DNA from: Hyphomicrobiaceae bacterium
GTDB lineage: Bacteria > Pseudomonadota > Alphaproteobacteria > Rhizobiales > Hyphomicrobiaceae
NCBI GenBank assembly: GCA_041397645.1
Contig: JAWKWE010000004.1
Location: 1,426,001-1,490,000 of the forward strand
DNA length: 64,000 nt
Reading direction: 5' to 3'
The stretch's first letter is position 1; each line of letters starts with the position of its first letter. The notes below the pieces were generated by a model. That model was not told the origin of the DNA, ran no database searches, and was given only the letters and a program-made list of their open reading frames with translations. The translations under genes and the position numbers were made by a program. Shown piece after piece: positions 52,321 to 61,173 of the stretch.

Positions 52321-54684
52321 GTGTCGAGGTTTGACGGCTGGGATCGGTGGGGGACCTCGTTGAAAAGACATCTTGCCAGGATCGCTGCGCTATTCGCGCT
52401 GACACTGTCAGCAAACTTCTTTGCGCTTTGGCCGGACCGCGCTTTGGCCGATACAGCTGACGCCGCGGCTGCGAAATATTCGATTGCCGTTTTCGTATCC
52501 GAGCCCAAGGACCGATGCTTCTATTCGGGCCGTGTCGCGGCGATGAAATATTTCGTCCAGCAACGGATTGATGAGCTCAACGCCCTTCCAGAGTTTGCCA
52601 ATCGCCGCCTGCGAGCCGATGTCTATAACGACTATCGCGACAACGATGCAGCCGTCGCCAATGTCAAGAAGGCGATGGAAGATCCAACCACGCTGGCAAT
52701 GATCGGTCTTTCGGGATCGAGCCGCGGAAAGGCTGTGTTTGAGGCATTGGGGGAGGAGCTTTCGAAGCGGAATATCCCCTTCATCACCGATCAGTCGATG
52801 ACCAGCAGCCTGGCGCCTTACGCCAATGCCTTTACCATGCGGCCATCGCAGGAAAGCGAGCGCGTACCGGTCATTATGCGCTTTTTGCAGGATGGAAAAT
52901 ATGCCCGTCCTGCATTCCTCGGTATCCAGGATAATCCCGCATCTGCCGAGCTTGCGCGCTTGTTGGGCGACAACCTGGGAAAAGAGGCACCGCTCGTTGC
53001 AGAGCACATGATCCCTGTTACCGACGGAGAGCCATCCATGATGGATCTCAAGGCCGCGGTACAGAACATCAAGAGCAAGGATGCAGACATCGTTCTGGTC
53101 CTACTTGGATCGACCGCGATGGAAGCCTTCTTGAAGGAGGCGACAGCTGCACAGCTGCGGTCGCAGGTCTTCATGTTGACCGAGAGTGACAGAGTATTTC
53201 ATTCGCAGGCGGCCAAGGATTTCGGCACCGCCCTTTATCAGTTGGGCTGGTCGACGCTTCCGTTTGTCTACAACAGCCGTTTGCGTCGCGATATGATGGA
53301 CGACGCCACGTCCCAATGGCTCTTTGCTGACAAGAAGAATGGCTCGGCCCCAGGTTGGAACGACGCGAGCTGCAAGGTGCCGCCCGAGGGCATACCCACC
53401 AATCCTCTCGATCCGGTCAACCTCAACAACGTCGATCGGGGGGCCAATTACGGCGATATGGTGGGGTTGGTGGGTGAGGTTGCCAAGCTTGCGCCTCCGG
53501 AGACGACGCTTACTGAGCTTCGCGCCCGCGTTGTGCAGGCGCTGACGTCGGAGTACACCACTGGTCATGGCGCCTATCGCGGCAAGTTCGACGATTGGTC
53601 GTTTCATCCGCTCGGGCGCACGGCGAGCAAATCACCCCTCATTCTCGTGAAAGGGCGCGGCATAGAAAGCAAGCGCCTTGCGCCGCGCCAGTATGTGAAG
53701 ATGCGCAACGATGCTTTGCGCGAAATCCGAACCATCTACATGGATATCGACGTCACGCGCCTCTACCGCATCGACGACGATGAGAAGAGTTTCTTCGCCG
53801 AGTTCTTCCTGACCATGAATGCCGACAGTGGCGTCCCCGTCTCGAGCATCAACTTTTCCAATGCGTTCTTCGATGCCGAGGAGGGCGGGCAAAAGATAAC
53901 GATTCAGCCATTGAACGAGTCCGGTGGCGGCGGAATCTATCCCGACGATGTGCGGATCTACAAGGTTACCGGCAAGTTCATGTCGAGGCCAGACTTCTGG
54001 CGGTATCCTTTCGATACGCAGCTCTTTCCTATCGAGCTGAAGCCCAAGGACGGGGATGCAGCATTCATCATTCAACCGCCACCTGCTGCACTGCGCGATC
54101 GCGTGATACAGACAGACGGTTGGGTGCTGCGCGATCAGTATGTCGGGTATGACGAGGATTATATCCCCGTTACCGACGCGCGCTCGGACTCAAAGAGCAT
54201 TGTTCCCTTCTACAAGGCTGAGTTCGGCTACATCATGCAGCGTGAGGTCACCGACTATTATCTCCGCGTGGTCATACCGCTCATCTTCATTCTGATCGTT
54301 GCGTTCTTGTCGATCTTCATTCCGCGAGAGCATTTCGAAGCGATTGTGACCATTCAGGTCACCGCGTTGCTGTCGGCGGTGGCGCTTTATTTCTCGATCC
54401 CAAAGGTAGGGACCGATACCGCAACCGTGTCAGACCGCATCTTCCTCGTCGATTATCTGGCGGTCAGCATCATGATTGCGATCTCGATCGCGCGCGTAAA
54501 TCCAATGCTGCGCAAGGCGCCGGGCGTCGATGGATTCCTCAAAGTCCTTCACATCTTGGGAACGCCGATACTGATCGGCGTGATGGCGTACTATTTGGCC
54601 AACATCCATCTCAACCAACAGGCCCAAGTCTGGTATGGGCAGGATGCGGAAGTTACCGAAAGCGAATCAGGAAACGGGAAGTAG
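52321..54684 (+). CDS. Periplasmic-binding-protein / pentameric ligand-gated ion channel fusion
   Basis: A 787-aa protein. Residues 1-43 are a signal region. Residues about 53-445 form a type I periplasmic binding domain ('MIGLSGSSRGKAVFEALGEE', 'NIPFITDQSM'). Residues about 470-645 are a Cys-loop-type beta-sandwich with the hallmark 'PDFWRYPFDTQLFPIEL', very close to GLIC's 'DFRRYPFDSQ'. It ends with pre-M1 Arg641. M1 is about 646-667, M2 673-693, M3 705-724, M4 741-763. In M2 E673 (-2'), T677 (2'), T681 (6') and L684 (9') fit GLIC's register, predicting cation selectivity. The GTG start gives a good signal peptide. It follows polA by 72 bases and appears monocistronic. Confidence 0.9.
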   Translation: MSRFDGWDRWGTSLKRHLARIAALFALTLSANFFALWPDRALADTADAAAAKYSIAVFVSEPKDRCFYSGRVAAMKYFVQQRIDELNALPEFANRRLRADVYNDYRDNDAAVANVKKAMEDPTTLAMIGLSGSSRGKAVFEALGEELSKRNIPFITDQSMTSSLAPYANAFTMRPSQESERVPVIMRFLQDGKYARPAFLGIQDNPASAELARLLGDNLGKEAPLVAEHMIPVTDGEPSMMDLKAAVQNIKSKDADIVLVLLGSTAMEAFLKEATAAQLRSQVFMLTESDRVFHSQAAKDFGTALYQLGWSTLPFVYNSRLRRDMMDDATSQWLFADKKNGSAPGWNDASCKVPPEGIPTNPLDPVNLNNVDRGANYGDMVGLVGEVAKLAPPETTLTELRARVVQALTSEYTTGHGAYRGKFDDWSFHPLGRTASKSPLILVKGRGIESKRLAPRQYVKMRNDALREIRTIYMDIDVTRLYRIDDDEKSFFAEFFLTMNADSGVPVSSINFSNAFFDAEEGGQKITIQPLNESGGGGIYPDDVRIYKVTGKFMSRPDFWRYPFDTQLFPIELKPKDGDAAFIIQPPPAALRDRVIQTDGWVLRDQYVGYDEDYIPVTDARSDSKSIVPFYKAEFGYIMQREVTDYYLRVVIPLIFILIVAFLSIFIPREHFEAIVTIQVTALLSAVALYFSIPKVGTDTATVSDRIFLVDYLAVSIMIAISIARVNPMLRKAPGVDGFLKVLHILGTPILIGVMAYYLANIHLNQQAQVWYGQDAEVTESESGNGK

Positions 54685-54709
54685 AGCAGCTCGGCTACGA
54701 GGTGTTGTC

Positions 54710-55180
54710 TCAGGCCTTGCGAGCTGCCGGGCGTCGCGTTGTGCGTGGAGGCGCGGATTTGCGCACCGATGCTGGCTGCGGCCGATGGCTCGCGGCAAGT
54801 TCAGCCAGGGTATGAGCGTCAAGGACCGAAATGAAAGCCGCCAGCGCATCCCCGAACAAAGACGAGAGCTGACCTGAGTTTTTCCCCGGTTCACCCGGAA
54901 CTTCCACACTCGTTTCCTCCATGGCGGAAACGATGTCTCCAATGCGGATGCTTTCGGCGGGCTTGGCTAGACGGATGCCGCCATTCGGACCGCGAACGCT
55001 CGAAATGAAGCCGGCGCGCGAGAGCAAATGGACGATCTTGAAAGCATTCTGTTGGGTTATGTCGATCCGATCGGCAAGAGCCGCGACCTTGACGAGATCG
55101 TCTCCCGCGAGCGCGCAATCGATCAGAATGCGAATAGCGTGGCCGGTCTGTTTGGTAAGGCGCATTCTCTTAAAATCCAT
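54710..55180 (-). CDS. Rrf2-family regulator without cluster cysteines
   Basis: A 156-aa transcription factor of the Rrf2 (RirA/IscR/NsrR) type. The DNA-binding part reads 'MRLTKQTGHAIRILIDCALA', 'LADRIDITQQNAFKIVHLLS', 'AGFISSVRGPNGGIRLAKPA'. The three cysteines that bind an Fe-S cluster in IscR or RirA are missing ('EETSVEVPGEPGKNSGQ' stands there). Only one cysteine is left, in the first helix. It is divergent from an imelysin operon with a 170-base gap. Starts at 55180 and 55165 are possible. Confidence 0.85.
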   Translation of the reverse strand: MDFKRMRLTKQTGHAIRILIDCALAGDDLVKVAALADRIDITQQNAFKIVHLLSRAGFISSVRGPNGGIRLAKPAESIRIGDIVSAMEETSVEVPGEPGKNSGQLSSLFGDALAAFISVLDAHTLAELAASHRPQPASVRKSAPPRTTRRPAARKA

Positions 55181-55215
55181 TCTGCTTGCCCCGGACGCTG
55201 AGTAAACCGTCCGCC

Positions 55216-55228
55216 AGGAAGAATTCCT
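55216..55228. promoter_or_regulatory. Dyad between Rrf2 and imelysin genes
   Basis: AGGAA, three bases, then TTCCT, a 13-bp inverted repeat in the divergent promoter region. It might be an operator of the adjacent Rrf2-type regulator. No canonical Fur, Irr or RirA box was identified. Confidence 0.35.
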
Positions 55229-55350
55229 AGCTGCTTTGCGAGGGCATTGCAAAACTATACTATTTAGGTAAGTAATGGTATCGAATTTCGCTCGCGCGTC
55301 CGTACCGTTGGCAGGGCTCTGGCCCGGCGCGAAGATTGGGGAGATATCAA

Positions 55351-56628
55351 GTGATCATCAGAAGTGCCGCATTTGCTTCATTTTTCACGCCTGTCGTTGT
55401 TCTGGCGTCTGTGTCTGCGCAGGCCGCCGGGCCGAAGCCTGCCGAGGTCGTCCAGGGCTATATGGAGCTTGCCTCGACCACGTATTCGCAGGCGCTGCTG
55501 AAGGGGAAGGAGCTCGGAGCAGCTGTTGATAAACTATTGGCTTCGCCCACGCCCGAAACTCTGGCTGCAGCGAGAGCGGCCTGGAAAGAATCGCGCCATC
55601 CCTATCAGCGGACCGAGGGCTTTCGGTTTGGCAATAAAATAGTGGATGATTGGGAGGGCAGGGTGAACTCCTGGCCCCTCGATGAGGGGCTGATCGACTA
55701 CGTCGACACCAGCTCTTATGGCGAGACAAAGGATGAGAATCCCGCCTACACGGCCAACATCATCGCGAACAAGACGCTAAAGCTCGGCGATACCACACTC
55801 GATGCGACCACCATCGATAAGGCTCTCATCTCCAAGCTCAATGGGTTGCTCGACGTCGAGGCCAATGTTGGCACTGGTTATCACGCCATCGAGTTCCTGC
55901 TTTGGGGGCAAGACCTCAACGGCACGGGACCGGGTGCAGGTAATCGCCCGGCAACCGATTACGATTTGAAAGCCTGCACGGGCGGCAATTGCGACCGCCG
56001 CCGCGCTTATCTCAAGGCCGCCACCGATTTGCTCATCGACGACCTTGCCGAAATGGCGGGGGACTGGGCTGAGGGTGGTGCCGCGCGTAAACAACTCCTT
56101 GCGAAATCCGAAAGCGACCAGCTTGCAAGCATCCTGACCGGGCTCGGCTCGCTATCGTATGGCGAACTGGCGGGCGAGCGCATGAAGCTCGGCGTGCTGC
56201 TGCACGACACCGAAGAAGAGCACGATTGCTTCTCGGACGACACGCACAACAGCCACTACAACGATCAGGTGGGCATGATGTCGATCTGGAATGGCAAAGC
56301 GGATTTCGGCAAGCCATTCAAGGTGCCGTCGATCGCCGATCTCGCGCGCGCGAAGGATCCGAACGTTGCCAAGCGCGTAGACGACGCGATGGCTGTGACG
56401 CTTTCCAAATTGAAGGCCATCAAGGATAAGGCCGAGACCGGCGGCATGGCTTACGATCAGATGCTTGCTGCGGGGAATGCGGAAGGAAACAAGCTCATTC
56501 TCGATGCGGTTGACGCCCTGGTGGCGCAAACGCGCGCTGTGGAGGCCGTGGTTGCGGCTCTTGGCCTCAAGATAAATGTTGAAGGCTCAGATAGCCTCGA
56601 CAATGCGGCGGCAGTTGGTGCTCAATAG
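55351..56628 (+). CDS. Imelysin family protein (peptidase M75-like), GxHxxE type
   Basis: A 425-aa secreted protein with a signal peptide (about residues 1-25) and imelysin domain. The putative metal or peptidase motif G-x-H-x-x-E is in 'VGTGYHAIEFLLWGQDLNG'. Other family blocks are 'SRHPYQRTEGFRFGNKIVDD' and 'DDTHNSHYNDQVGM'. These proteins are bound to iron uptake and often iron-repressed. The GTG at 55351 has GGGGAGA 6 bases upstream. A TTG at 55336 is less likely. It begins a three-gene operon with the second imelysin and DUF1513 genes. Confidence 0.92.
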   Translation: MIIRSAAFASFFTPVVVLASVSAQAAGPKPAEVVQGYMELASTTYSQALLKGKELGAAVDKLLASPTPETLAAARAAWKESRHPYQRTEGFRFGNKIVDDWEGRVNSWPLDEGLIDYVDTSSYGETKDENPAYTANIIANKTLKLGDTTLDATTIDKALISKLNGLLDVEANVGTGYHAIEFLLWGQDLNGTGPGAGNRPATDYDLKACTGGNCDRRRAYLKAATDLLIDDLAEMAGDWAEGGAARKQLLAKSESDQLASILTGLGSLSYGELAGERMKLGVLLHDTEEEHDCFSDDTHNSHYNDQVGMMSIWNGKADFGKPFKVPSIADLARAKDPNVAKRVDDAMAVTLSKLKAIKDKAETGGMAYDQMLAAGNAEGNKLILDAVDALVAQTRAVEAVVAALGLKINVEGSDSLDNAAAVGAQ

Positions 56629-56659
56629 GGGCATCGACTCGTCGAGCATCTGAGGAAGC

Positions 56660-57796
56660 ATGAGCGCGCCATCGCAACGGGTAACGCAATTCATCTGTTG
56701 TGCGGTGATATGGGCTTTATGTCTGCCGTACCCGGCATCATCTGCGGTTCTGGATCAGGCGCAGCGCGTCGCAAGAGTCCTTGAGAAACTCGTCATTCCG
56801 GGTTTTGAGCGACTTGATGCGTCGGCAGAAAAGCTTCCGCCTGCTGTCCGCGCATGGTGTGCGGCGGGTGGAAACACGGCTTCAAAGGAACAGAGGTCGA
56901 AAGCTTACGCATCTTTGGTTGCCGCATTCGGCGACACCGCCGAGGCCTGGGGGGGCGTGGAGTTTTTTCGCTTTGGTCCGCTGGCAACAAAGGGGCGCCG
57001 CGAACGGTTCTCTTTCTGGCCCGACCCACGCGGTGTGATGGCGCGTCAGTTGCGCCAAATTCTGGCTGCGAAGGATGCTGCTCTGCTTGAACCTGGCGCT
57101 CTCGCCAAGCAAAGCGCCGCGGTGCAAGGGCTTCCCGCGCTCGAATATTTAATTGTGCAGCCTGGGTCTCAGACGGCTCAAGCGTCCTCTGAAGAAGATT
57201 ACAGTTGCCAACTGGCCGGCGCGGTGGCTGACAACCTTGCCGCTCTTGCACATGAGATCAATGACGAATGGACCAAGGTTGGCGGTTATCGTCAGATGAT
57301 GCTGGATACTGGGCCAGATCACAAATTCTATAAGTCCGACACTGAGGCGGCATCTGAACTGGTGCGGTCGCTGTTGACCGGATTGCAGGTCGTCGCGGAA
57401 ACCCAGGTTGCGCCGCGAGCCCCGACAGGCACGGCCCCCAAGCCCCGCAAGCGTGCCAAGGTAGAAAAGCCTACCGGCCCGTTCAGCAGAATTAACGCAG
57501 AATCGCGCTTTTTTGTCGGTCAGACGCATGCGCTCAAGGCGCTCTACGACGGCCTGGATCTGGAATCAAACCTTGCGCCGAATAGGCAATGGATGAAAGG
57601 CTGGGCCTCCGGCGCGTGGAACGCAATTTTGCGCAGTGACGGTTTGGGCGGTCCCGCGAAGGGCACACCAGCGGATGCTGCGCCGTCGCCACAGCAAGTT
57701 GCGGGCCGCATAAATGGTTTGCGGCAATTGATCGGACGGGAGATGGCCAATGCGTCGGGCATTCCAATCGGCTTCAACGAACTCGATGGCGATTGA
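56660..57796 (+). CDS. Imelysin family protein, second paralogue
   Basis: A 378-aa paralogue with a signal peptide (about residues 1-29). The place of the G-x-H-x-x-E motif reads 'QGLPALEYLIVQPG', where histidine is replaced by proline while glutamate stays. This variant is standard for the second protein of such operons. An Ala/Pro/Lys-rich linker (about residues 245-280) interrupts the fold. It lies 31 bases after the first imelysin gene and overlaps the DUF1513 gene by 11 bases. Confidence 0.9.
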   Translation: MSAPSQRVTQFICCAVIWALCLPYPASSAVLDQAQRVARVLEKLVIPGFERLDASAEKLPPAVRAWCAAGGNTASKEQRSKAYASLVAAFGDTAEAWGGVEFFRFGPLATKGRRERFSFWPDPRGVMARQLRQILAAKDAALLEPGALAKQSAAVQGLPALEYLIVQPGSQTAQASSEEDYSCQLAGAVADNLAALAHEINDEWTKVGGYRQMMLDTGPDHKFYKSDTEAASELVRSLLTGLQVVAETQVAPRAPTGTAPKPRKRAKVEKPTGPFSRINAESRFFVGQTHALKALYDGLDLESNLAPNRQWMKGWASGAWNAILRSDGLGGPAKGTPADAAPSPQQVAGRINGLRQLIGREMANASGIPIGFNELDGD

Positions 57797-58892
57797 TCGC
57801 AGAACGATCCTGCTTGGATCGCTGTCCGCAATCTCGCTTGTGCGGTTCAGTGGCGGCACGGCGTTGGGAGGCCAAAACACAGAGGCAGCTTTTGTCAGCG
57901 CGGCGCGAATGCCGGATCAAAGTTATGCGATCCTGCTGCTTGCTGCCGACGGCAGCGTGTTGCGGCAAGTCCCGCTTAGCGGACGCGGGCACGATATCGC
58001 GCATCATCACGAGAGCGGCCGGGCGGTTGCCTTTGCGCGCCGTCCGGGCACGTTTGCGGTTGCCTTCGATGTTGCCGGCTCGCACGAGCCTGCTGTGTTC
58101 AACGCTATCGAGGGCCGTCACTTCTATGGGCACGGCGCATTCAGCGCCAACGGAAAGCTGCTCTACACATCGGAAAACGACATTGCGGCAGGCCGCGGTG
58201 TTGTCGGGATCTACGACGTCGAAGCGGACTACAAACGCATCGGAGAACATCAAAGCCACGGCGTGGGACCGCACGAAATCATCCTTCTGGCTGACGGGCG
58301 AACGCTGGCAATCGCAAATGGCGGCATCGACACGGTGCCAGAAGCCGGTCGCGCCATGCTCAACGTCGATGAAATGCGTCCCAACCTTGCGTTTGCCGAT
58401 TCCGAGAGTGGCGCAATGTTGGCTCGCCACGAGTTGAGCGTGGACCTCAACCGCCTATCAATTCGTCATATCGCGGCCGACGGTAACGGCGCGGTTTGGT
58501 TTGGCGGCCAATGGGAAGGCGATGTCGCGGAAACACCGGAGCTGGTCGGACGCGCCACGCCTGATTCCGCAATTCGCATGATCAAGCCAGCATCGTCGTT
58601 GGGTGTTGAACTCAAGGGATACATCGGATCTGTGTCGGCGACGGTCGATGGAAGCGTAATCGCCGCCAGCGCGCCGAAGGCCGGTCGAATCCTCTACGTC
58701 AACACCGCGGATGGCTCCATTGCGGGCAACAGTGAACTTCCTGATGGCTGCGGCGTTGCCGGAGAAGAGCACGCGCGCTTCTGCGTTACGTCGGGCCTCG
58801 GCAAGTTCCGTCACGAAACGCCTGGCGCGCGCGTTTTGAGCGAGCGCGTCCTGGAAGGTATAGCCTTCGACAATCACCTGCGGCGTCTTTAG
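57786..58892 (+). CDS. DUF1513 protein (Tat-exported beta-propeller-like)
   Basis: A 368-aa protein starting 'MAIDRRTILLGSLSAISL', which looks like a twin-arginine signal, followed by a chain of short beta repeats ('HDIAHHHESGRAVAFARRPG', 'FYGHGAFSANGKLLYTSEND') typical of the DUF1513 propeller family. Together with two imelysins it makes the conserved iron-linked periplasmic set. The di-haem thiol-oxidoreductase-like gene (DUF1111) common between the imelysins in other bacteria is missing here. The ATG at 57786 overlaps the upstream stop. Function unknown. Confidence 0.9.
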   Translation: MAIDRRTILLGSLSAISLVRFSGGTALGGQNTEAAFVSAARMPDQSYAILLLAADGSVLRQVPLSGRGHDIAHHHESGRAVAFARRPGTFAVAFDVAGSHEPAVFNAIEGRHFYGHGAFSANGKLLYTSENDIAAGRGVVGIYDVEADYKRIGEHQSHGVGPHEIILLADGRTLAIANGGIDTVPEAGRAMLNVDEMRPNLAFADSESGAMLARHELSVDLNRLSIRHIAADGNGAVWFGGQWEGDVAETPELVGRATPDSAIRMIKPASSLGVELKGYIGSVSATVDGSVIAASAPKAGRILYVNTADGSIAGNSELPDGCGVAGEEHARFCVTSGLGKFRHETPGARVLSERVLEGIAFDNHLRRL

Positions 58893-58898
58893 TTCGGC

Positions 58899-59552
58899 CT
58901 AGTCCCGACGCTCTAGAAAAGCGGCGAGATCCTCACGTGTGTCGATATCGCGCGTGATCTCAGTGGTAGCCCAGGCGACAGTAACGACCCGGTCCTTATG
59001 GGCAGCCAGAAGCGGCTTGGCGCCCTTGTCACCCTCGAGTGTGGCAAGCGCCCCAAATAGATCGCGCGGCCAAAGGACGGGATGACCCTGGCTGCAATCT
59101 GGCGTCACCGGATAAACGATGGCGCCTGGATTGGATGCAGCTGTTTCGGCCAGTGCTGCAATAAGTTGCGCCGAAACGCCCGGCATGTCGCCCAACACGA
59201 TCATTGCCGCTGGGGTGTCGGGCTCAAGTGCCGCGATCCCGGTCCGGATCGAGGTTGAGAGGCCCTGGGCGGCATTCGCGTTGATGGCGAACCGCCAACG
59301 GCCGAGGCCGGCTGCCGCCTGCACGCCATCTGGCTCGCCGCTCACCACGACGACGATGTCGTCCACCGGGCCTGCGGCAACCTGTTGAAGAGCGTGTGCA
59401 ACCAGTGGAATGCCGTCCACGGTCGCGGTCAGCTTGTGGCCCTGAACAAACCGAGAGGATCGGCCCGCTGCCAGTACAATGGCGGCCAAGCCCCGCTGGG
59501 ACGCGCGGGGCGGCGTGGCGTGATGGGGGGCTGCTGGAGGCGGCGAACTCAT
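58899..59552 (-). CDS. MocA-like molybdenum cofactor nucleotidyltransferase
   Basis: A 217-aa NTP transferase. 'LAAIVLAAGRSSRFVQGHKL' is the nucleotide-binding start, then 'VLGDMPGVSAQLIAAL' and 'CSQGHPVLWPRDLF', the pattern of MocA/MobA-like cytidylyl- or guanylyltransferases. It may cytidylylate molybdopterin for xanthine-oxidase-type enzymes. The first 18 residues are Pro/Ala-rich. It is convergent with the DUF1513 gene and divergent from rimO. Confidence 0.88.
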   Translation of the reverse strand: MSSPPPAAPHHATPPRASQRGLAAIVLAAGRSSRFVQGHKLTATVDGIPLVAHALQQVAAGPVDDIVVVVSGEPDGVQAAAGLGRWRFAINANAAQGLSTSIRTGIAALEPDTPAAMIVLGDMPGVSAQLIAALAETAASNPGAIVYPVTPDCSQGHPVLWPRDLFGALATLEGDKGAKPLLAAHKDRVVTVAWATTEITRDIDTREDLAAFLERRD

Positions 59553-59633
59553 GGCTGCTACAAACCATTTCGTCTGCCGATGCGCAATTGGCGTGATTGC
59601 GCACGATTGCAGTCAGGGCTAGAAGCCCAGCCT

Positions 59634-61007
59634 ATGACAAAAACTTCTCCTTCAGCTGCCGACAGCACCGAGACAAGCAAAAGCCACGGAAAAAAGGCGA
59701 CCGCGCCCAAGGTCGGCTTTGTGTCGCTGGGTTGCCCGAAGGCCTTGGTGGACAGCGAACGCATCATCACCCGGTTGCGCTCGGAAGGTTATCAGATTGC
59801 GCCCGACTTCGATGGCGCCGACGTGGTTGTGGTCAACACCTGCGGCTTCCTCGACAGCGCCAAGCAGGAAAGCTTGGAGGCGATTGGCGAGGCGATGGCC
59901 GCCAACGGCCGCGTGATCGTCACGGGATGTTTCGGCGTAGAGGAAAGCCGCATCCGCGAGGCGCATCCCGGCGTGCTGGCGGTGACAGGTCCTCATCAAT
60001 ATGAACAGGTCGTCGGCGCCGTGCATGACGCCGTTCCACCGTTGCACGATCCGTTCATCGATCTGGTTCCGCCAGAGGGGCTTCACCTGACGCCGCGGCA
60101 CTACGCCTATCTGAAGATTTCGGAGGGCTGCAATAATCGGTGTTCGTTCTGCATCATTCCGGCGCTGCGCGGTGATCTTGCAAGCCGCCCCGCCAATCAC
60201 GTCATGACGGAAGCCGAGCGACTGGTGAAGGCTGGTGTCAAAGAACTTCTGGTGATTTCACAAGACACTAGCGCCTACGGCCTCGATATCAAATACGCCG
60301 AGAGCCAGTGGAAAGGGGCGCCGCTCGCGGCTCGTTTTCTCGATCTATCGCGTGCGCTGGGAGAACTCGGCGCTTGGGTGCGAATGCACTACGTCTATCC
60401 CTATCCCCACGTCGACGATGTGATCCCTCTGATGGCGGAAGGAAAGATCCTTCCCTATCTCGACATTCCCTTCCAGCACGCTTCACCTGGCGTATTGAAA
60501 GCCATGCGGCGTCCAGCTCACCAGGAAAAGACCGCCGAGCGCATTCGCCGTTGGCGCGATGTGTGCCCCGATCTTGCGATCCGCTCCACCTTCATCGTCG
60601 GTTTCCCGGGCGAGACGGAGGAGGACTTCGCGTTTCTTTTGGACTGGCTGACGGAGGCTCGGATTAATCGGGCTGGGTGCTTCAAGTACGAAGCGGTCGC
60701 TGGAGCAAAAGCCAACGAGCTACCAGGTGCTGTTCCCGAGGAGGTCAAGGAGGAACGTTGGCACCGCTTCATGGAGGCGCAGAAACGGGTGAGCGCAGAG
60801 TTGTTGCAGGAAAAGGTTGGGTGCACGATCGACGTGATCGTAGACGAGGTCGATGACGATGGGGCGGTCGGCCGTTCCAAGTGGGATGCGCCGGAAATTG
60901 ACGGCAGCGTTTTCCTCGATGGCGCGCAACAGCTTAAACCCGGCGATATTGTGCGGGCGCGGGTGATCGGCAGCGACGAATACGACCTTGAGGCCGAGAA
61001 AATCTAA
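59634..61007 (+). CDS. rimO: Ribosomal protein uS12 methylthiotransferase RimO
   Basis: Radical SAM enzyme that puts a methylthio group on Asp 88 of ribosomal protein S12. Three parts are seen: the UPF0004 domain ('VGFVSLGCPKALVDSERI', 'NTCGFLDSAKQESLEAI'), the radical SAM core with C166, C170 and C173 ('SEGCNNRCSFCIIPALRG') and a C-terminal TRAM domain. At 457 aa it is normal length. I chose the ATG at 59634. The frame is open further upstream to 59385 but shows no conserved sequence there. Confidence 0.95.
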   Translation: MTKTSPSAADSTETSKSHGKKATAPKVGFVSLGCPKALVDSERIITRLRSEGYQIAPDFDGADVVVVNTCGFLDSAKQESLEAIGEAMAANGRVIVTGCFGVEESRIREAHPGVLAVTGPHQYEQVVGAVHDAVPPLHDPFIDLVPPEGLHLTPRHYAYLKISEGCNNRCSFCIIPALRGDLASRPANHVMTEAERLVKAGVKELLVISQDTSAYGLDIKYAESQWKGAPLAARFLDLSRALGELGAWVRMHYVYPYPHVDDVIPLMAEGKILPYLDIPFQHASPGVLKAMRRPAHQEKTAERIRRWRDVCPDLAIRSTFIVGFPGETEEDFAFLLDWLTEARINRAGCFKYEAVAGAKANELPGAVPEEVKEERWHRFMEAQKRVSAELLQEKVGCTIDVIVDEVDDDGAVGRSKWDAPEIDGSVFLDGAQQLKPGDIVRARVIGSDEYDLEAEKI

Positions 61008-61173
61008 ATTTCCAAGCTGGTCTGGGAAGTTAACAACTCCTTAGAGCACGGGCGCTTTTCGCTCGAAATTGAAACACATTTCCGGCTCTGTTAACTGTAT
61101 CTGAGAAGCCTGCGAGCTAATGTGCGTTTGCCCGTGCAGCGATCAACCTGCCGGGCAGGTAGGGATTTGTTCC

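Noticed and set aside
52321..54684. Ordinary branched-chain amino acid ABC binding protein
   Set aside because: The C-terminal 320 residues contain a four-helix channel domain and no transporter genes lie nearby.
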